DNA of 34,075 nucleotides from DASZQY01 sp035548515 (GTDB taxonomy: Bacteria; Pseudomonadota; Alphaproteobacteria; Rhizobiales; Kaistiaceae), in assembly GCA_035548515.1 (NCBI GenBank), contig DASZSW010000024.1, forward strand, positions 1-34,075, read 5' to 3'. Positions 5,847 through 14,979 of the stretch are shown piece by piece (position 1 is the first letter of the stretch; each line of letters begins with the position of its first letter). The notes under the pieces are model-generated. The model had not been told where the DNA came from and ran no database searches. It saw only the letters and a list, made by a program, of their open reading frames with translations. Both the position numbers and the translations under genes were made by a program.

Positions 5847-8217
5847 CGGTCGAGCCGAGGTCGGCGCCGGTCGTGCGCCGGGGACGGCCCAGCGGATCGT
5901 TGTTCGTCTGGTCGCCGTTGCCGCCACGCATGCCGCGGCCGTATTGCCCCTGACCCTGGTTGCCATTCGCGAGCTGCTGCGCGAGGCCCTGCGCGCCCTG
6001 GCGTAGCGCGTCGAGGGCGGTGCCCTGTTCGCCGACGGCGCTGCCCGGCCGGCCGTTACCGAGGGCCTGCGCGGCCTTGCCCATCGATTCGCCGGCCTGT
6101 CCAAGTTTGCCGCTGGGATCCATGCCCTGGCCCTGCATCTGCTCCATCAGCTTCTGCAGCGCGTCGCTCAGCGACTGCTGGCCGGATTGCAGATTCTTCA
6201 GCGCCTGTTCCAGCTCCTCCGGCGACATTTCCTGGCCCTGCGGGTTCTGGCCGCGCTGCGCCCGGAAGGTCTGGTTCATCAGATCTTCCTGCTTGCGGAT
6301 CATGTCGCCCAGCTGATCCAGCATCTGCATCGCCTGCTGCTGGCCCTGGTCGCCCTGCTGCGGCTGGCCGGCCTGGAGGTTCTCCAGCATGTTCTGCAGC
6401 TGGCTCAGCAGCTGGCGCGCGGCGTCCTTGGCGCCGGTCTTGGAAAGGTTCTCGATCTGATCGAGCAGGCGGTCGAGATCCTGCGCGCGTAGTTCCTGCA
6501 TATTAGCGTTGGGCGGCAGTTGCGCGACGTTCGGGTTCTGGCGCGCCTGATCGGCGAGCGCCTGCAGGAACTTCTGCATCGCGTCGCGGAGTTCCTGAGT
6601 GAGGCGCGCGATCTCCTCGTCGGAGGCGTTGTTCTCCAGCGCTTCGCGCAGCGCATCTTGCGCGGCGCGAAGCTGTTGCGCGGCGAGCGAGGCGCCCTGG
6701 TCTTCGAGGCCCAGCGCGATCGTCCAGAGATAATCCACGACGCCGCGCAGTTCGTCATCGCTGCGTGCGTCGGCCAAGCGGAAGTACGCGCTGCGGAGCG
6801 CGAGGTAATCCTTCGAGGCCATGTGCCCGTCTGGTTCCATGGTCAGCGCGTCGAGCGCATCCGCGACGTTGTCCTGGGCGTTGGCGTTCATTGCCAGCTT
6901 GCCGCGCTGCTCGACGATGGCGCGGGCCAGCGGATTGGCGAAGCCGCGGGCGGGCAGCGTGATTTCGGTCGGCGCACTGCGCCCTTCCTGTCCAGCCTCG
7001 TCGCGGGCGACCAGCGTCAGCTTCACCTTGGCTCCGGCCCACGGATGCGCGGTGAGGTCGCGCGTCGTCTCGCCCTGACCCTTACGGGTGCGCAACTGCG
7101 GCAGCGACAGGGGCAGCTTGGGCGCCTCGTACAGGGGACGGGCATCCCTTCCACCGACTGTGGCATCGACCGGCGCGAGTTCGCCGAACGCGGCGACGAC
7201 GCCGTAGTCGTCCTCCAGTGCGTAGGTCAGATGCAGCGCCCCGCTTTCCGCGACCTTGGGTTCGCCGACAAGCGAAACCGACGGCGGGTTGTCAGGGACG
7301 ACCGAAAAACGCCAGGCGGAAATCTCGCGGTTGCCCTTCTTCACGGCGACGTTCGTCGCCGCGGTCAACTTGACCTGATGCTCGAGAGGCGGCTCGGCGC
7401 CGTCAGCGGTCGCGACCTTGGACGGAGCCGCAGTCGGCGCGATTTTGGCTTCGCCCGCCAGCACGTCGAGATCATGCGTGCCTCCGGTGCGCACCGTGAC
7501 GATGCTGCCGGTCGGGACGGAGTATTCCGTGCCGGCAGGCTTGGCAGCGTCGCCGGTCAGGAAGATGGGCGGCCGGCCGGTGTAGGCCGGCGGCGTCACC
7601 CACGCGTCGACGCGAGCGACAGCGGCAGCCACGCTCTCACCGCCGCGGAAGGCTTCGCCGATGCGATCGAGCTTCTCGTCGCCGGCGACGAAGAATCCGA
7701 CGACCGCGAGGAGGATGACGAGGAAGCGAACGGCGACCGGATCATGGTGCGTCAGTTTCGGCGCGGGCACGCCGGCCCGCAGGCGATCCATTGCGGCGAG
7801 CAGGCGGCGGCGGTGCGCCATCCACAGCGCCTCGGCCATCGGATCGCCGGTACCGGTCGCCATCTGGTCGGCGAATGATGTCGCCGGGCGATGCGGTGCG
7901 CCGGTGACCTGCTCGACACGGGCGAAGGCGGCGGCGCGGGTGGGCACGGCAAAACGTACGAGTCGGATCAGGTAGTAGCCGAGCGCTACGACGAAACCGG
8001 CGAGGATGCCGTAGCGCACTGGCGCACTGGTGAGGCGCCAGACGCCGAGCCACGAGATGGCGGCGAACAGCACCGCCAATACGGCCAGCGGCGCCAGGCG
8101 CGGCCATACGGCTTCCCACAGCAGATTGAGCCGGGCCCGGCCTACCGCACGGTCGATGCGGGCGCGCACGTCCGCTTCGCTGTTCACAGGTATCCGGCCT
8201 TGGTCGGACTCGGTCAT
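5716..8217 (-). CDS. TIGR02302-family large membrane protein with Gln-rich C-terminal region
   Basis: An 833-residue protein of the uncharacterised TIGR02302 family. Two membrane segments near residues 43-62 and 71-92 and a third at about 150-170 anchor it. The middle is a beta-rich outer region with Ig-like strands (VTPPAYTGRPP; LTYALEDDYGV). The last 350 residues are helical and rich in Gln, Asn, Met and Gly, with many short QG and QQ runs (about residues 590-790). The C-terminus (AREILDAIRQRLGD, DYLERLLEPF) is a conserved end block. The start ATG is at 8217. Its neighbours are lysA, a lipoprotein and argH on the same strand, a common order in Rhizobiales. A cell-envelope role is inferred from topology and context. 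The 3' end overlaps the hpt frame. Confidence 0.88.
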   Translation of the reverse strand: MTESDQGRIPVNSEADVRARIDRAVGRARLNLLWEAVWPRLAPLAVLAVLFAAISWLGVWRLTSAPVRYGILAGFVVALGYYLIRLVRFAVPTRAAAFARVEQVTGAPHRPATSFADQMATGTGDPMAEALWMAHRRRLLAAMDRLRAGVPAPKLTHHDPVAVRFLVILLAVVGFFVAGDEKLDRIGEAFRGGESVAAAVARVDAWVTPPAYTGRPPIFLTGDAAKPAGTEYSVPTGSIVTVRTGGTHDLDVLAGEAKIAPTAAPSKVATADGAEPPLEHQVKLTAATNVAVKKGNREISAWRFSVVPDNPPSVSLVGEPKVAESGALHLTYALEDDYGVVAAFGELAPVDATVGGRDARPLYEAPKLPLSLPQLRTRKGQGETTRDLTAHPWAGAKVKLTLVARDEAGQEGRSAPTEITLPARGFANPLARAIVEQRGKLAMNANAQDNVADALDALTMEPDGHMASKDYLALRSAYFRLADARSDDELRGVVDYLWTIALGLEDQGASLAAQQLRAAQDALREALENNASDEEIARLTQELRDAMQKFLQALADQARQNPNVAQLPPNANMQELRAQDLDRLLDQIENLSKTGAKDAARQLLSQLQNMLENLQAGQPQQGDQGQQQAMQMLDQLGDMIRKQEDLMNQTFRAQRGQNPQGQEMSPEELEQALKNLQSGQQSLSDALQKLMEQMQGQGMDPSGKLGQAGESMGKAAQALGNGRPGSAVGEQGTALDALRQGAQGLAQQLANGNQGQGQYGRGMRGGNGDQTNNDPLGRPRRTTGADLGSTVKVPDEIDTQRAREILDAIRQRLGDAYRPEIERDYLERLLEPF

Positions 8218-8314
8218 GCCAATCCGTTCTGCGCCCGCCCAATCGGGAAGCTAGCACAGGAGGCAGGGAAAGCGAGGCGGGAGCAGGGCAGCGGCATCAC
8301 GATTGGGGGAGCCG

Positions 8315-8599
8315 TCAGCTTATGCGTGGACGGCGCCATTCGGGCTTCAGGTCTAAGAAAACAAGAGCCAATTCCAGGACCACGCGACCCATCAGGATCG
8401 TTGCGATCAGCCTGAGCAGGTATGGCGCGGCTATCAGCCAACTGCTCAGCGACCATCCGGGATGCGTATCGAACGCGGCTCCGTATGCGTAATAACCAGC
8501 GGGTACCAGTTCCCCCACGAGAAAAACAATCCAGAGAATTCGCAAGCCTCGGCCGCTGAAGATTGGCCGAAGTGTCAAAAAGTCACGAACTTTCTGCAC
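8315..8599 (-). CDS. Small membrane protein, DUF4282-like
   Basis: A 94-residue protein with two membrane segments, about residues 18-42 (GLRILWIVFLVGELVPAGYY) and 53-80. The segment RVVLELALVFL followed by a short charged tail resembles the end of DUF4282 proteins, which carry a similar R-hhhEhhhhhF pattern. The start is GTG at 8599, with GGATG a few bases upstream. It lies between lysA and the TIGR02302 gene on the same strand, 60 bases after lysA starts no other gene, and could belong to that transcript. The function is not known. The family link is tentative; the frame is well supported by its hydrophobic pattern. Confidence 0.6.
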   Translation of the reverse strand: MQKVRDFLTLRPIFSGRGLRILWIVFLVGELVPAGYYAYGAAFDTHPGWSLSSWLIAAPYLLRLIATILMGRVVLELALVFLDLKPEWRRPRIS

Positions 8600-8658
8600 G
8601 GCTACATCCCGTCGTTTTCCTGCCGCGACTTTAGCGTGTATCGAACGCGATCAAAAGG

Positions 8659-9927
8659 CTACCCCAGCCACGGCGCGACGCGATCGAGTCCGATCAGGTC
8701 GTCGTAGCTCTGGCGGGGGCGCACCACGGCCCACTGATCGCCGTTGACCAGAATCTCCGGCGCGAGTGGCTTCGAGTTGTAGGTCGAGCCCTGCACGGCG
8801 CCGTATGCGCCCGCCGTCATGATTGCGACCAGGTCGCCGGGCTCGACGGCCGCCATCTTGCGGTCGAGTGCCAGGTAGTCGCCCGTTTCGCAGATACCGC
8901 CGACGAGGTCGGCGACGATTGTGCGCGGCTTGTCCTCTGGTTCGGTGACGGGGCGGATGTCGTGCCATGCCTCGTACAGAGTCGGGCGGATGAGGTCATT
9001 CATGCCGGCGTCGACGATCACGAACGTCTTCGCCGCCCCATGCTTCAGATACTGCACCTCGGCGACGAGGATGCCGGCGTTGCCGACGAACAGGCGCCCG
9101 GGCTCGAACAGGATGCGGGCGCCGAGGTTGCCCAGGCGGCGGCGGATAATTTCCGCGTAGGCGGCGGGATCGGGCGGCGGCGGATCGTCGAGCCGATAGG
9201 GAATCCCGAGGCCGCCACCGGCATCGACATGGTCGATGGCGTGGCCGGCCGTGCGCAGGTCGCGCACCAGATCGGCCATCAGGCCGTAGGCAGCGTCGAA
9301 TGGCGCGAGGTCGGTGATCTGGCTGCCGATGTGCATATCCAGGCCCGACACGTGCAGCCCGGGCAAAGCAGCGGCGCGGTCATAGACTTCGCGTGCGCGG
9401 GCGTAGGGGATGCCGAACTTGTTCTCCGCCTTGCCAGTCGTGATCTTGGCATGCGTCTTGGCGTCGACATCGGGGTTGATGCGGATCGCGATGTTGGCGG
9501 TGGCGCCCTTGCTGGCGGCGATCTCGGAGATGCGCTCCAGCTCCGGCTCCGACTCGACGTTGAAGCAGAGGATGCCGGTGTCGAGCGCGAAGGCGATCTC
9601 GCGCGCCGTCTTCGCAACCCCGGAAAAGACGATGCGATCCGGCGGCGCGCCGGCGGCCAAGGCGCGGCGCAGTTCGCCTTCCGACACCACATCGACGCCC
9701 GCGCCTTCCCTGACGAAGGTCGCGATAACCGATTGGTTGGAGTTCGCCTTCATGGCGTAGCAGATGAGCGTGTCGAGCCCGGCCAGCGACTCGCGGAAGA
9801 CGCGGTAGTGCCGGGTGAGCGTCGCGGTCGAGTAGCAATAGAAGGGGGTCCCCACGGCCGAAGCGATTTCGGGCAGGGGCACGTCCTCGGCGTGGAGCAC
9901 GCCGGCGCGGTAGTGGAAGTGATTCAC
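8659..9927 (-). CDS. lysA: Diaminopimelate decarboxylase
   Basis: A 422-residue PLP enzyme catalysing the last step of lysine synthesis, meso-diaminopimelate to L-lysine plus CO2. The PLP-binding lysine is K60 in CYAMKAN. The barrel carries HVDAGGGLGIPY, the pyridoxal-phosphate loop FEPGRLFVGNAG, and the dimer-interface cysteine in GGICETGDYL. The start is GTG at 9927, giving MNHFHYR. It is 15 bases behind the small lipoprotein gene and downstream of argH, so lysine and arginine genes share a transcript. Length and motifs match LysA, not ornithine or arginine decarboxylases. Confidence 0.96.
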   Translation of the reverse strand: MNHFHYRAGVLHAEDVPLPEIASAVGTPFYCYSTATLTRHYRVFRESLAGLDTLICYAMKANSNQSVIATFVREGAGVDVVSEGELRRALAAGAPPDRIVFSGVAKTAREIAFALDTGILCFNVESEPELERISEIAASKGATANIAIRINPDVDAKTHAKITTGKAENKFGIPYARAREVYDRAAALPGLHVSGLDMHIGSQITDLAPFDAAYGLMADLVRDLRTAGHAIDHVDAGGGLGIPYRLDDPPPPDPAAYAEIIRRRLGNLGARILFEPGRLFVGNAGILVAEVQYLKHGAAKTFVIVDAGMNDLIRPTLYEAWHDIRPVTEPEDKPRTIVADLVGGICETGDYLALDRKMAAVEPGDLVAIMTAGAYGAVQGSTYNSKPLAPEILVNGDQWAVVRPRQSYDDLIGLDRVAPWLG

Positions 9928-9942
9928 GGGTGTTGGTGCCGG

Positions 9943-10188
9943 TTACTGGATAAGAGGATCGAGAACGAACTTCTTGTCCGGTTTCTTCGGCGTCTCTGGC
10001 GCCGGTTCACCGGCGTTGGCGGCCTTCAGCGCCATGCCGGGCGGGGCCTCCAGCGCGCCCTTGCGGCCGCAACCGGACAGGCCAACAGCCGCGGCGATGA
10101 CAGCCACGACGGCGATACGGCCCAGCAATCTGCGATTTTCCGGCGCCACGGGCGCACCCCCAGAGTCAAACCCAAGCGGCAGCACCAT
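9943..10188 (-). CDS. Small LptM-like lipoprotein
   Basis: An 81-residue protein with a lipobox VGLSGC, the lipidated Cys being C40, followed by GRKGALEAPPG. The CG.KG.L..P pattern right after the Cys is the mark of LptM (YifL), a small outer-membrane lipoprotein that in E. coli helps assemble the LPS translocon LptDE. The region before the hydrophobic core is long (about 23 residues), so an internal GTG start is possible. The frame also runs up to a TTG at 10218 inside argH. The tail is Pro/Lys-rich. It lies between argH and lysA, the usual place of this lipoprotein in many proteobacteria. LptM function is inferred from the motif. Confidence 0.8.
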   Translation of the reverse strand: MVLPLGFDSGGAPVAPENRRLLGRIAVVAVIAAAVGLSGCGRKGALEAPPGMALKAANAGEPAPETPKKPDKKFVLDPLIQ

Positions 10189-10214
10189 AGCATTCCGGCG
10201 GCGGGCGGAAAGCC

Positions 10215-11609
10215 TCAAACGGCGGCTTCCTTCGCGAGCCGCTTCAGCCAGCGGCGGGCCTCGCGGCGGACGTTTTCCGGTGCCGTCCCGCCATAGCTCG
10301 TGCGGCTTTTCACCGACTGCCGGGCGCCGAGGACGCCGTACACGCCAGTCGTGATCTTCGGCTCGATCTTTTGCATGTCCGCCAGCGGCAGCTTTTCGAG
10401 CGGCAGGTTCTGCTGTTCTGCAGCTGCCACGATCCGCCCGGTCACCTCGTGGGCGTGGCGGAAGGGCATCGCCAGATTCTGCACCAGCCAGTCGGCGAGG
10501 TCAGTCGCGGTCGAATAGGCGGCGCCCGCGGCCTTCCGCATGGCGTTCACGTTGGGTGTCATGTCGCGCACCATTCCCGCGGTTGCGCGGATCGCCAGCG
10601 AGAGCGAGGCGAAGGCGTCGAACACCGGCTCCTTGTCCTCCTGCATGTCCTTGGCATAGGCCAGCGGCAGGCCCTTCAGCACGACGATGAGTCCGGTGAG
10701 CGCGCCGACGATGCGGCCGGTCTTGGCGCGCACCAGCTCCGCCGCGTCCGGGTTGCGCTTCTGCGGCATGATCGACGAGCCGGTGGTGAATTTGTCGCTG
10801 AGCTTGACGAAGCCGAACTGCGCCGATGACCAGATGACGATCTCCTCGGCGAAGCGCGACAGATGGACGGCGCAGAGGCTCGCGGCGGCGAGCGACTCGA
10901 CGACGAAGTCGCGGTCGGAGACGGCGTCCAGCGAATTGGCGGCGGGGCGGTCGAAGCCCAGCTCCTTCGCGGTGAAGTCGCGGTCGATCGGGAACGACGT
11001 GCCGGCGAGCGCGGCGGAACCGAGCGGCATCTCGTTCAGCCGCTTCCGCGCATCGGTGAAACGGCCGCGGTCGCGCGCCAGCATCTCGACGTAGGCGAGC
11101 AGGTGGTGGCCGAAGGTGACTGGCTGCGCGGACTGGAGATGTGTGAAGCCCGGCATGACGGTGGCGGCGTTGTCCAGCGCCTTTTCCGCCAGCGCCTGCT
11201 GCAGGTCGCGGAGCGCGGCGTCGGTCTGGTCAATCGCGTCGCGTACCCACAGCTTCACGTCGGTCGCGACCTGGTCATTGCGCGAGCGCGCAGTGTGCAA
11301 CCGTCCGGCCGCCGGGCCGATCAATTCGGCCAGGCGCGACTCGATGTTCAGGTGGATGTCTTCCAGCGAGCGGGAAAAGTTGAACTTTCCTGCTTCGATT
11401 TCTCGCAGGATCGTGTCTAGACCGGCCACGATCTTGTCGGCATCGTCCGGCGCGATGATGCCCTGTCTGGCAAGCATGCGCGCGTGCGCGACGGAGCCGG
11501 CGATGTCCTGGCGGAAGAGCTCGCGGTCGAAATCGATCGACGCGTTGATCTCTTCCATGATGGCATCGGGGCCTTCGGCAAAGCGGCCGCCCCACATGCG
11601 GTTCTTCAT
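10215..11609 (-). CDS. argH: Argininosuccinate lyase
   Basis: A 464-residue enzyme of the fumarase/aspartase superfamily that splits argininosuccinate into arginine and fumarate, the last step of arginine synthesis. Clear blocks are MWGGRF at the start, the helix SRNDQVATDVKLW at about residue 113, and the catalytic serine loop GSSIMPQKRNPDAAEL at about 280. The ATG at 11609 is preferred over a GTG two codons upstream. The end lies close to the lipoprotein start and the two frames touch. It diverges from tlpA with only 27 bases between starts, so both promoters must overlap each other's coding regions or that gap. Confidence 0.96.
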   Translation of the reverse strand: MKNRMWGGRFAEGPDAIMEEINASIDFDRELFRQDIAGSVAHARMLARQGIIAPDDADKIVAGLDTILREIEAGKFNFSRSLEDIHLNIESRLAELIGPAAGRLHTARSRNDQVATDVKLWVRDAIDQTDAALRDLQQALAEKALDNAATVMPGFTHLQSAQPVTFGHHLLAYVEMLARDRGRFTDARKRLNEMPLGSAALAGTSFPIDRDFTAKELGFDRPAANSLDAVSDRDFVVESLAAASLCAVHLSRFAEEIVIWSSAQFGFVKLSDKFTTGSSIMPQKRNPDAAELVRAKTGRIVGALTGLIVVLKGLPLAYAKDMQEDKEPVFDAFASLSLAIRATAGMVRDMTPNVNAMRKAAGAAYSTATDLADWLVQNLAMPFRHAHEVTGRIVAAAEQQNLPLEKLPLADMQKIEPKITTGVYGVLGARQSVKSRTSYGGTAPENVRREARRWLKRLAKEAAV

Positions 11610-11636
11610 GACCACGACCTTCCGGGAAACTGTGCG

Positions 11637-12287
11637 ATGACGCCCAACCGACGCCGCGCCCTCACGCTTCTCGCGCTGGCTGCCGTCGCCGGCATCGTCG
11701 CGGGAACGGCGGGGGTATATTTCAGAGGGGCGGGGGATAGCAACGTCACGGCCGCCGCGGTCAACTGCGCCGATGCGGTCGCGACAGCCTCCAAGGTGGC
11801 GCCGCTGGCCAAGGGCGAGGTGGCGGCGTTCCGCGTCGCTACCGCACCGGAGAGCTTCACCGACCTCAGTTTCAAGGCGCCTGACGGTTCGCCGACGACG
11901 CTGGCCTCGCTCTCCGGCAAGGTGGTGCTGGTCAACCTGTGGGCAACGTGGTGCGTGCCGTGCCGCGCCGAGATGCCGGCGCTGGACAAGTTACAGACGG
12001 CGATGGGGGGCGACGGGTTCACGGTGGCAACCATCAATCTCGACGTTCAGAAGCCAGAGGCGGCGAAAGCGTTCATGGAGCAGATCGGCGTGTCGCACCT
12101 GCCGCTCTACTCCGACCCGACCATGGGTGTGTTCAACGACCTGAAGCGGCGCGGGCTCGCGATCGGTCTGCCGACGACGCTGCTGGTCGATGGCAAGGGT
12201 TGCCGCATCGGCATCGTCGAGGGACCGGCGGAATGGGATTCGGCCGACGCGCGCGCGCTGATCGAGGCAGCGCTGCCGAAAGCGTAG
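11637..12287 (+). CDS. tlpA: TlpA-type membrane-anchored thiol:disulfide oxidoreductase
   Basis: A 216-residue thioredoxin-like protein. A basic N-terminus and one hydrophobic segment (about residues 9-29) anchor it, with the catalytic domain in the periplasm. The redox motif is WCVPC (C106, C109) and the cis-Pro loop is GLPTTLLVDGKG. Two further cysteines, near residue 44 and in KGCRIG, match the second, structural disulfide known in Bradyrhizobium TlpA. That protein supports copper-centre assembly in cytochrome aa3 oxidase. The start ATG at 11637 was chosen because the hydrophobic anchor follows at once; the longer frame upstream is antisense to argH. The gene stands alone and converges with a diguanylate cyclase gene. 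Confidence 0.92.
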   Translation: MTPNRRRALTLLALAAVAGIVAGTAGVYFRGAGDSNVTAAAVNCADAVATASKVAPLAKGEVAAFRVATAPESFTDLSFKAPDGSPTTLASLSGKVVLVNLWATWCVPCRAEMPALDKLQTAMGGDGFTVATINLDVQKPEAAKAFMEQIGVSHLPLYSDPTMGVFNDLKRRGLAIGLPTTLLVDGKGCRIGIVEGPAEWDSADARALIEAALPKA

Positions 12288-12294
12288 CGGTGGG

Positions 12295-13494
12295 CTACGC
12301 TACTTTCAGCGCGGCGGACGCGGGGTCCTCGGCCGGTGGGTCGTTCTTCTCGGCCACCTCGACGCGATTGCGTCCCTGGAGCTTCGCTCGATAGAGGGCC
12401 AGGTCAGCGGCCTGGACGAGCGAGTCCAGCGTCGAGCCTGCCTGGGCCTGGGCGATGCCGGCGCTCACCGTGGCCTTTATCATGCCGTCGTTCAGCGAGG
12501 CGCAGGCGTCGGAAAAGGCGACGCGAATGCGCTCCGCTGCGACGTAGGCTGCACCGACGCTCGCGCCCGGCAGGACTGCGCCAAACTCCTCGCCGCCAAG
12601 GCGGCCGATGAGGTCGGACGAGCGGAGTGTCTTCAGGGCCGCCGCACCAAAACGCTTCAACACTTCGTCGCCAGGCCCGTGGCCGAAGGTGTCGTTGATC
12701 TTCTTGAAGGCGTCGAGGTCGAACAGGATGATCGCCAGCGCGGAGTCCTGCTTGATGCTGTCGCCGACCATCGTCTCGCCCTTGTCGTAAAAGGCGCGGC
12801 GGGTGGCGACACCGGTGAGAGCGTCGGTCGACGCCGCGGTCTTGTGCACGATCTCGTTCCGCTCGCGCGCCATTGCGACGGTGAAGATCGAGGTGCCGAC
12901 GACGAATGCCAGCGTCTCGAGATGGACGAAGCCGAACCAGCCGTAGAGTACGGCGATGCCGGAGGGCGCCATGTCGCCGATGAAGGCGGAGACGGCGGCG
13001 CCGGCGGAGAACACGGCGTGCAGGCCGAGCAGAACGATCAGCGGCCAGCGGCTCATCAGTTTCTCGTCGCGGCCCTTCCAGAATTCGTAAGCAGCGGCGC
13101 CGAGATAGAACGCGGCAATCAGCAGGTTGAGCGCGACCTGGATGCGCGTTTCCTCGCGCACGATCGGCATGGCGTAAGCCACAAGCCAAAGCACGGCGCC
13201 GGTGCCGACAACGGCGAGGTCGACGCGGCGGTTGTTGACGGCGCGTGCCGAAGCCCAGATCAGCGCCGGGCTGAGATTCAGCAGCGTAATCGCCACGACC
13301 AGCGGCGGCTCGCCGGGATCCAGGTTGGGCGATGCCATGATCGGGATGGCGGTGGCGAGCACGAGGTCGGCGGCCGCCCACCACAGCATGCCGTGCGCGC
13401 GGTCGGTCTGCAGCCATGCGAAGATCAGGAAGACACCACTGATGGCGGAGACGAAGCTGCCCGCAACCATCAGCGTCGGCAGGTCGATCAACAT
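12295..13494 (-). CDS. Membrane-bound diguanylate cyclase (GGDEF)
   Basis: A 399-residue protein. The N-terminal half (to about residue 195) is hydrophobic with six or seven membrane segments. The C-terminal GGDEF domain makes cyclic di-GMP from two GTP. The active-site motif is GGEEF at residues 300-304. The inhibitory I-site RSSD lies five residues before it, so product feedback inhibition is expected. Ahead is FDLDAFKKINDTFGHGPGDEVL, with the metal-binding Asp and GTP-binding residues. The ATG at 13494 (MLIDLPTLM) is preferred over an upstream frame opening because the first membrane segment follows. A similar gene lies 136 bases upstream on the same strand. The input signal of the membrane part is unknown. 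Confidence 0.93.
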   Translation of the reverse strand: MLIDLPTLMVAGSFVSAISGVFLIFAWLQTDRAHGMLWWAAADLVLATAIPIMASPNLDPGEPPLVVAITLLNLSPALIWASARAVNNRRVDLAVVGTGAVLWLVAYAMPIVREETRIQVALNLLIAAFYLGAAAYEFWKGRDEKLMSRWPLIVLLGLHAVFSAGAAVSAFIGDMAPSGIAVLYGWFGFVHLETLAFVVGTSIFTVAMARERNEIVHKTAASTDALTGVATRRAFYDKGETMVGDSIKQDSALAIILFDLDAFKKINDTFGHGPGDEVLKRFGAAALKTLRSSDLIGRLGGEEFGAVLPGASVGAAYVAAERIRVAFSDACASLNDGMIKATVSAGIAQAQAGSTLDSLVQAADLALYRAKLQGRNRVEVAEKNDPPAEDPASAALKVA

Positions 13495-13630
13495 TGGGAC
13501 TGCGAGCCTCGCAACCTTGGGCGACACTCCCCGCCGCCTTTGGGATGCTGCACCATACAGGGACCGCACTCACGTCCAGTTAGCGCATTGCGCGCAAACC
13601 TAGCGATCCCGGTAACGCCGCATTAACCGC

Positions 13631-14839
13631 TTACGCGACGCGGATGACGCTCGCCTTCGACTGCGCGTCGATGGCCCGCGCCGGGCGTTCGACGCGATTG
13701 CGGCCCAGCTCCTTTGCCCGGTAGAGGCAGGTGTCGGCGGCACGGATTACCTCATCGAGCGTCATCTCGATGGAGTTGGCGCTGGCGATGCCGGCGCTGA
13801 CCGTGCATTTGACGCTGGCCTCGCCGGCGGCGGTGGTCACGGCGGCAAACGCCGCACGAATCCGCTCGGCGATGACATAGGCGGCTTCGATCGTTGCGCC
13901 CGGCAGGATGACCAGGAACTCCTCGCCGCCGTAGCGTCCGAAGACGTCGTTCGGGCGCAGGATCGATTGGGTGGCGTCGGCGAAAGCGCGCAGCACTTCA
14001 TCGCCGGCCGCGTGGCCGAACGTGTCGTTCACGCGCTTGAAGTGATCGAGATCGAATATGATGAGCGACAGCGACTTGCCGTCGGCGCGGCAGCGTGCGA
14101 GCAGCCGCTCCCCCGAATCAAGCAGCGCGCCGCGATTGGCGATGCCGGTCAGGGAATCGCGCTGCGCGGCGATGATATGGCTGCGCTCGCTGCGTTCCTT
14201 GCAGAGGACGACCATGAACACCGACGTGCTGATGGCGTAGATGACCGTCTCGAAATGGATGAACGAGAAAAGGCTGGAGAACGCCGGCAGATCAAAGCGA
14301 TCGGGCATCGCGCCCGTTAGCGTGTCAAAGACACCGGCAAGGAAGACGATGGCGTGCAGCCCCATGAACGCAACCAACGGATAGCGTGCTGCGAGACGTT
14401 CGCCGCGGTTTCGCAGCAGCTCCAGGCCGGCGGCGCCGAGATAGACGATCCATGCGCCGAGTCCGACGGCCGTCGGCAAGACAGCCGGATGCTCGCTCCC
14501 CTGGGCGGGTGGAACGACGCCGGAAAGTGCCCACAGGACGATGCCGGCAACCAGCAACGGCCAGATCTGGCGACGGCCGTTGAAGCTGCGCGCGCCCGCC
14601 CAGATGAGCGCGGGGCTGATTGACGAGACGCCGCCGCCGATGGCGGGGAGCACGGGACTGGTGCCGGTGATACCGACGGCTAGAAGGCCGATGCCGATCG
14701 CATAGACCAAGCTTGCCGCCGACCACCACAGGAGTGCCCCAGCCGACCGAATCTGCGTCCAGGCGCCCAGCAGCAGGAGGCCGCTGATCGTCGTAACGAA
14801 ACTGCCGATCGTCATCAGGGTGAGGACGTCGAGATGCAT
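13631..14839 (-). CDS. Membrane-bound diguanylate cyclase (GGDEF), paralogue of the next gene
   Basis: A 402-residue protein with the same architecture as the gene at 12295-13494: a multi-pass N-terminal membrane sensor of about 190 residues and a C-terminal GGDEF domain. GGEEF is at residues 304-308, with the I-site RPND five residues before it, and IFDLDHFKRVNDTFGHAAG is the core motif. The start ATG at 14839 gives MHLDVLTLM, matching MLIDLPTLM of its neighbour, which supports both start calls. Active-site residues are intact, so an active cyclase with feedback control is expected. The pair probably arose by tandem duplication followed by divergence; both membrane halves keep similar segments (VSSISPALIWAGARSFNGRR here, NLSPALIWASARAVNNRR there). 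Confidence 0.93.
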   Translation of the reverse strand: MHLDVLTLMTIGSFVTTISGLLLLGAWTQIRSAGALLWWSAASLVYAIGIGLLAVGITGTSPVLPAIGGGVSSISPALIWAGARSFNGRRQIWPLLVAGIVLWALSGVVPPAQGSEHPAVLPTAVGLGAWIVYLGAAGLELLRNRGERLAARYPLVAFMGLHAIVFLAGVFDTLTGAMPDRFDLPAFSSLFSFIHFETVIYAISTSVFMVVLCKERSERSHIIAAQRDSLTGIANRGALLDSGERLLARCRADGKSLSLIIFDLDHFKRVNDTFGHAAGDEVLRAFADATQSILRPNDVFGRYGGEEFLVILPGATIEAAYVIAERIRAAFAAVTTAAGEASVKCTVSAGIASANSIEMTLDEVIRAADTCLYRAKELGRNRVERPARAIDAQSKASVIRVA

Positions 14840-14979
14840 CGAATCCGTAGGCTCTTGCGCCGACCGGCGGGTGCCGATCGCAACTCTGCGCACAGATAAG
14901 GCACAATGGCGGGGAGTTGTTACCGAGCCGTGGGACCGGACGCGGCTATTCCGCGGCGATGGGTAACCGGTGCTTAACG

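Noticed and set aside
6520..7878. A 452-residue open frame on the + strand opposite the TIGR02302 gene
   Set aside because: It is fully antisense to a gene with clear family marks, has Arg/Gly/Ala-rich shadow composition and no recognisable domain or ribosome site.
8962..10296. A 444-residue + strand frame opposite lysA and the lipoprotein gene
   Set aside because: Fully covered by lysA, the lipoprotein and the end of argH on the other strand; composition is that of a GC-rich third-position shadow.
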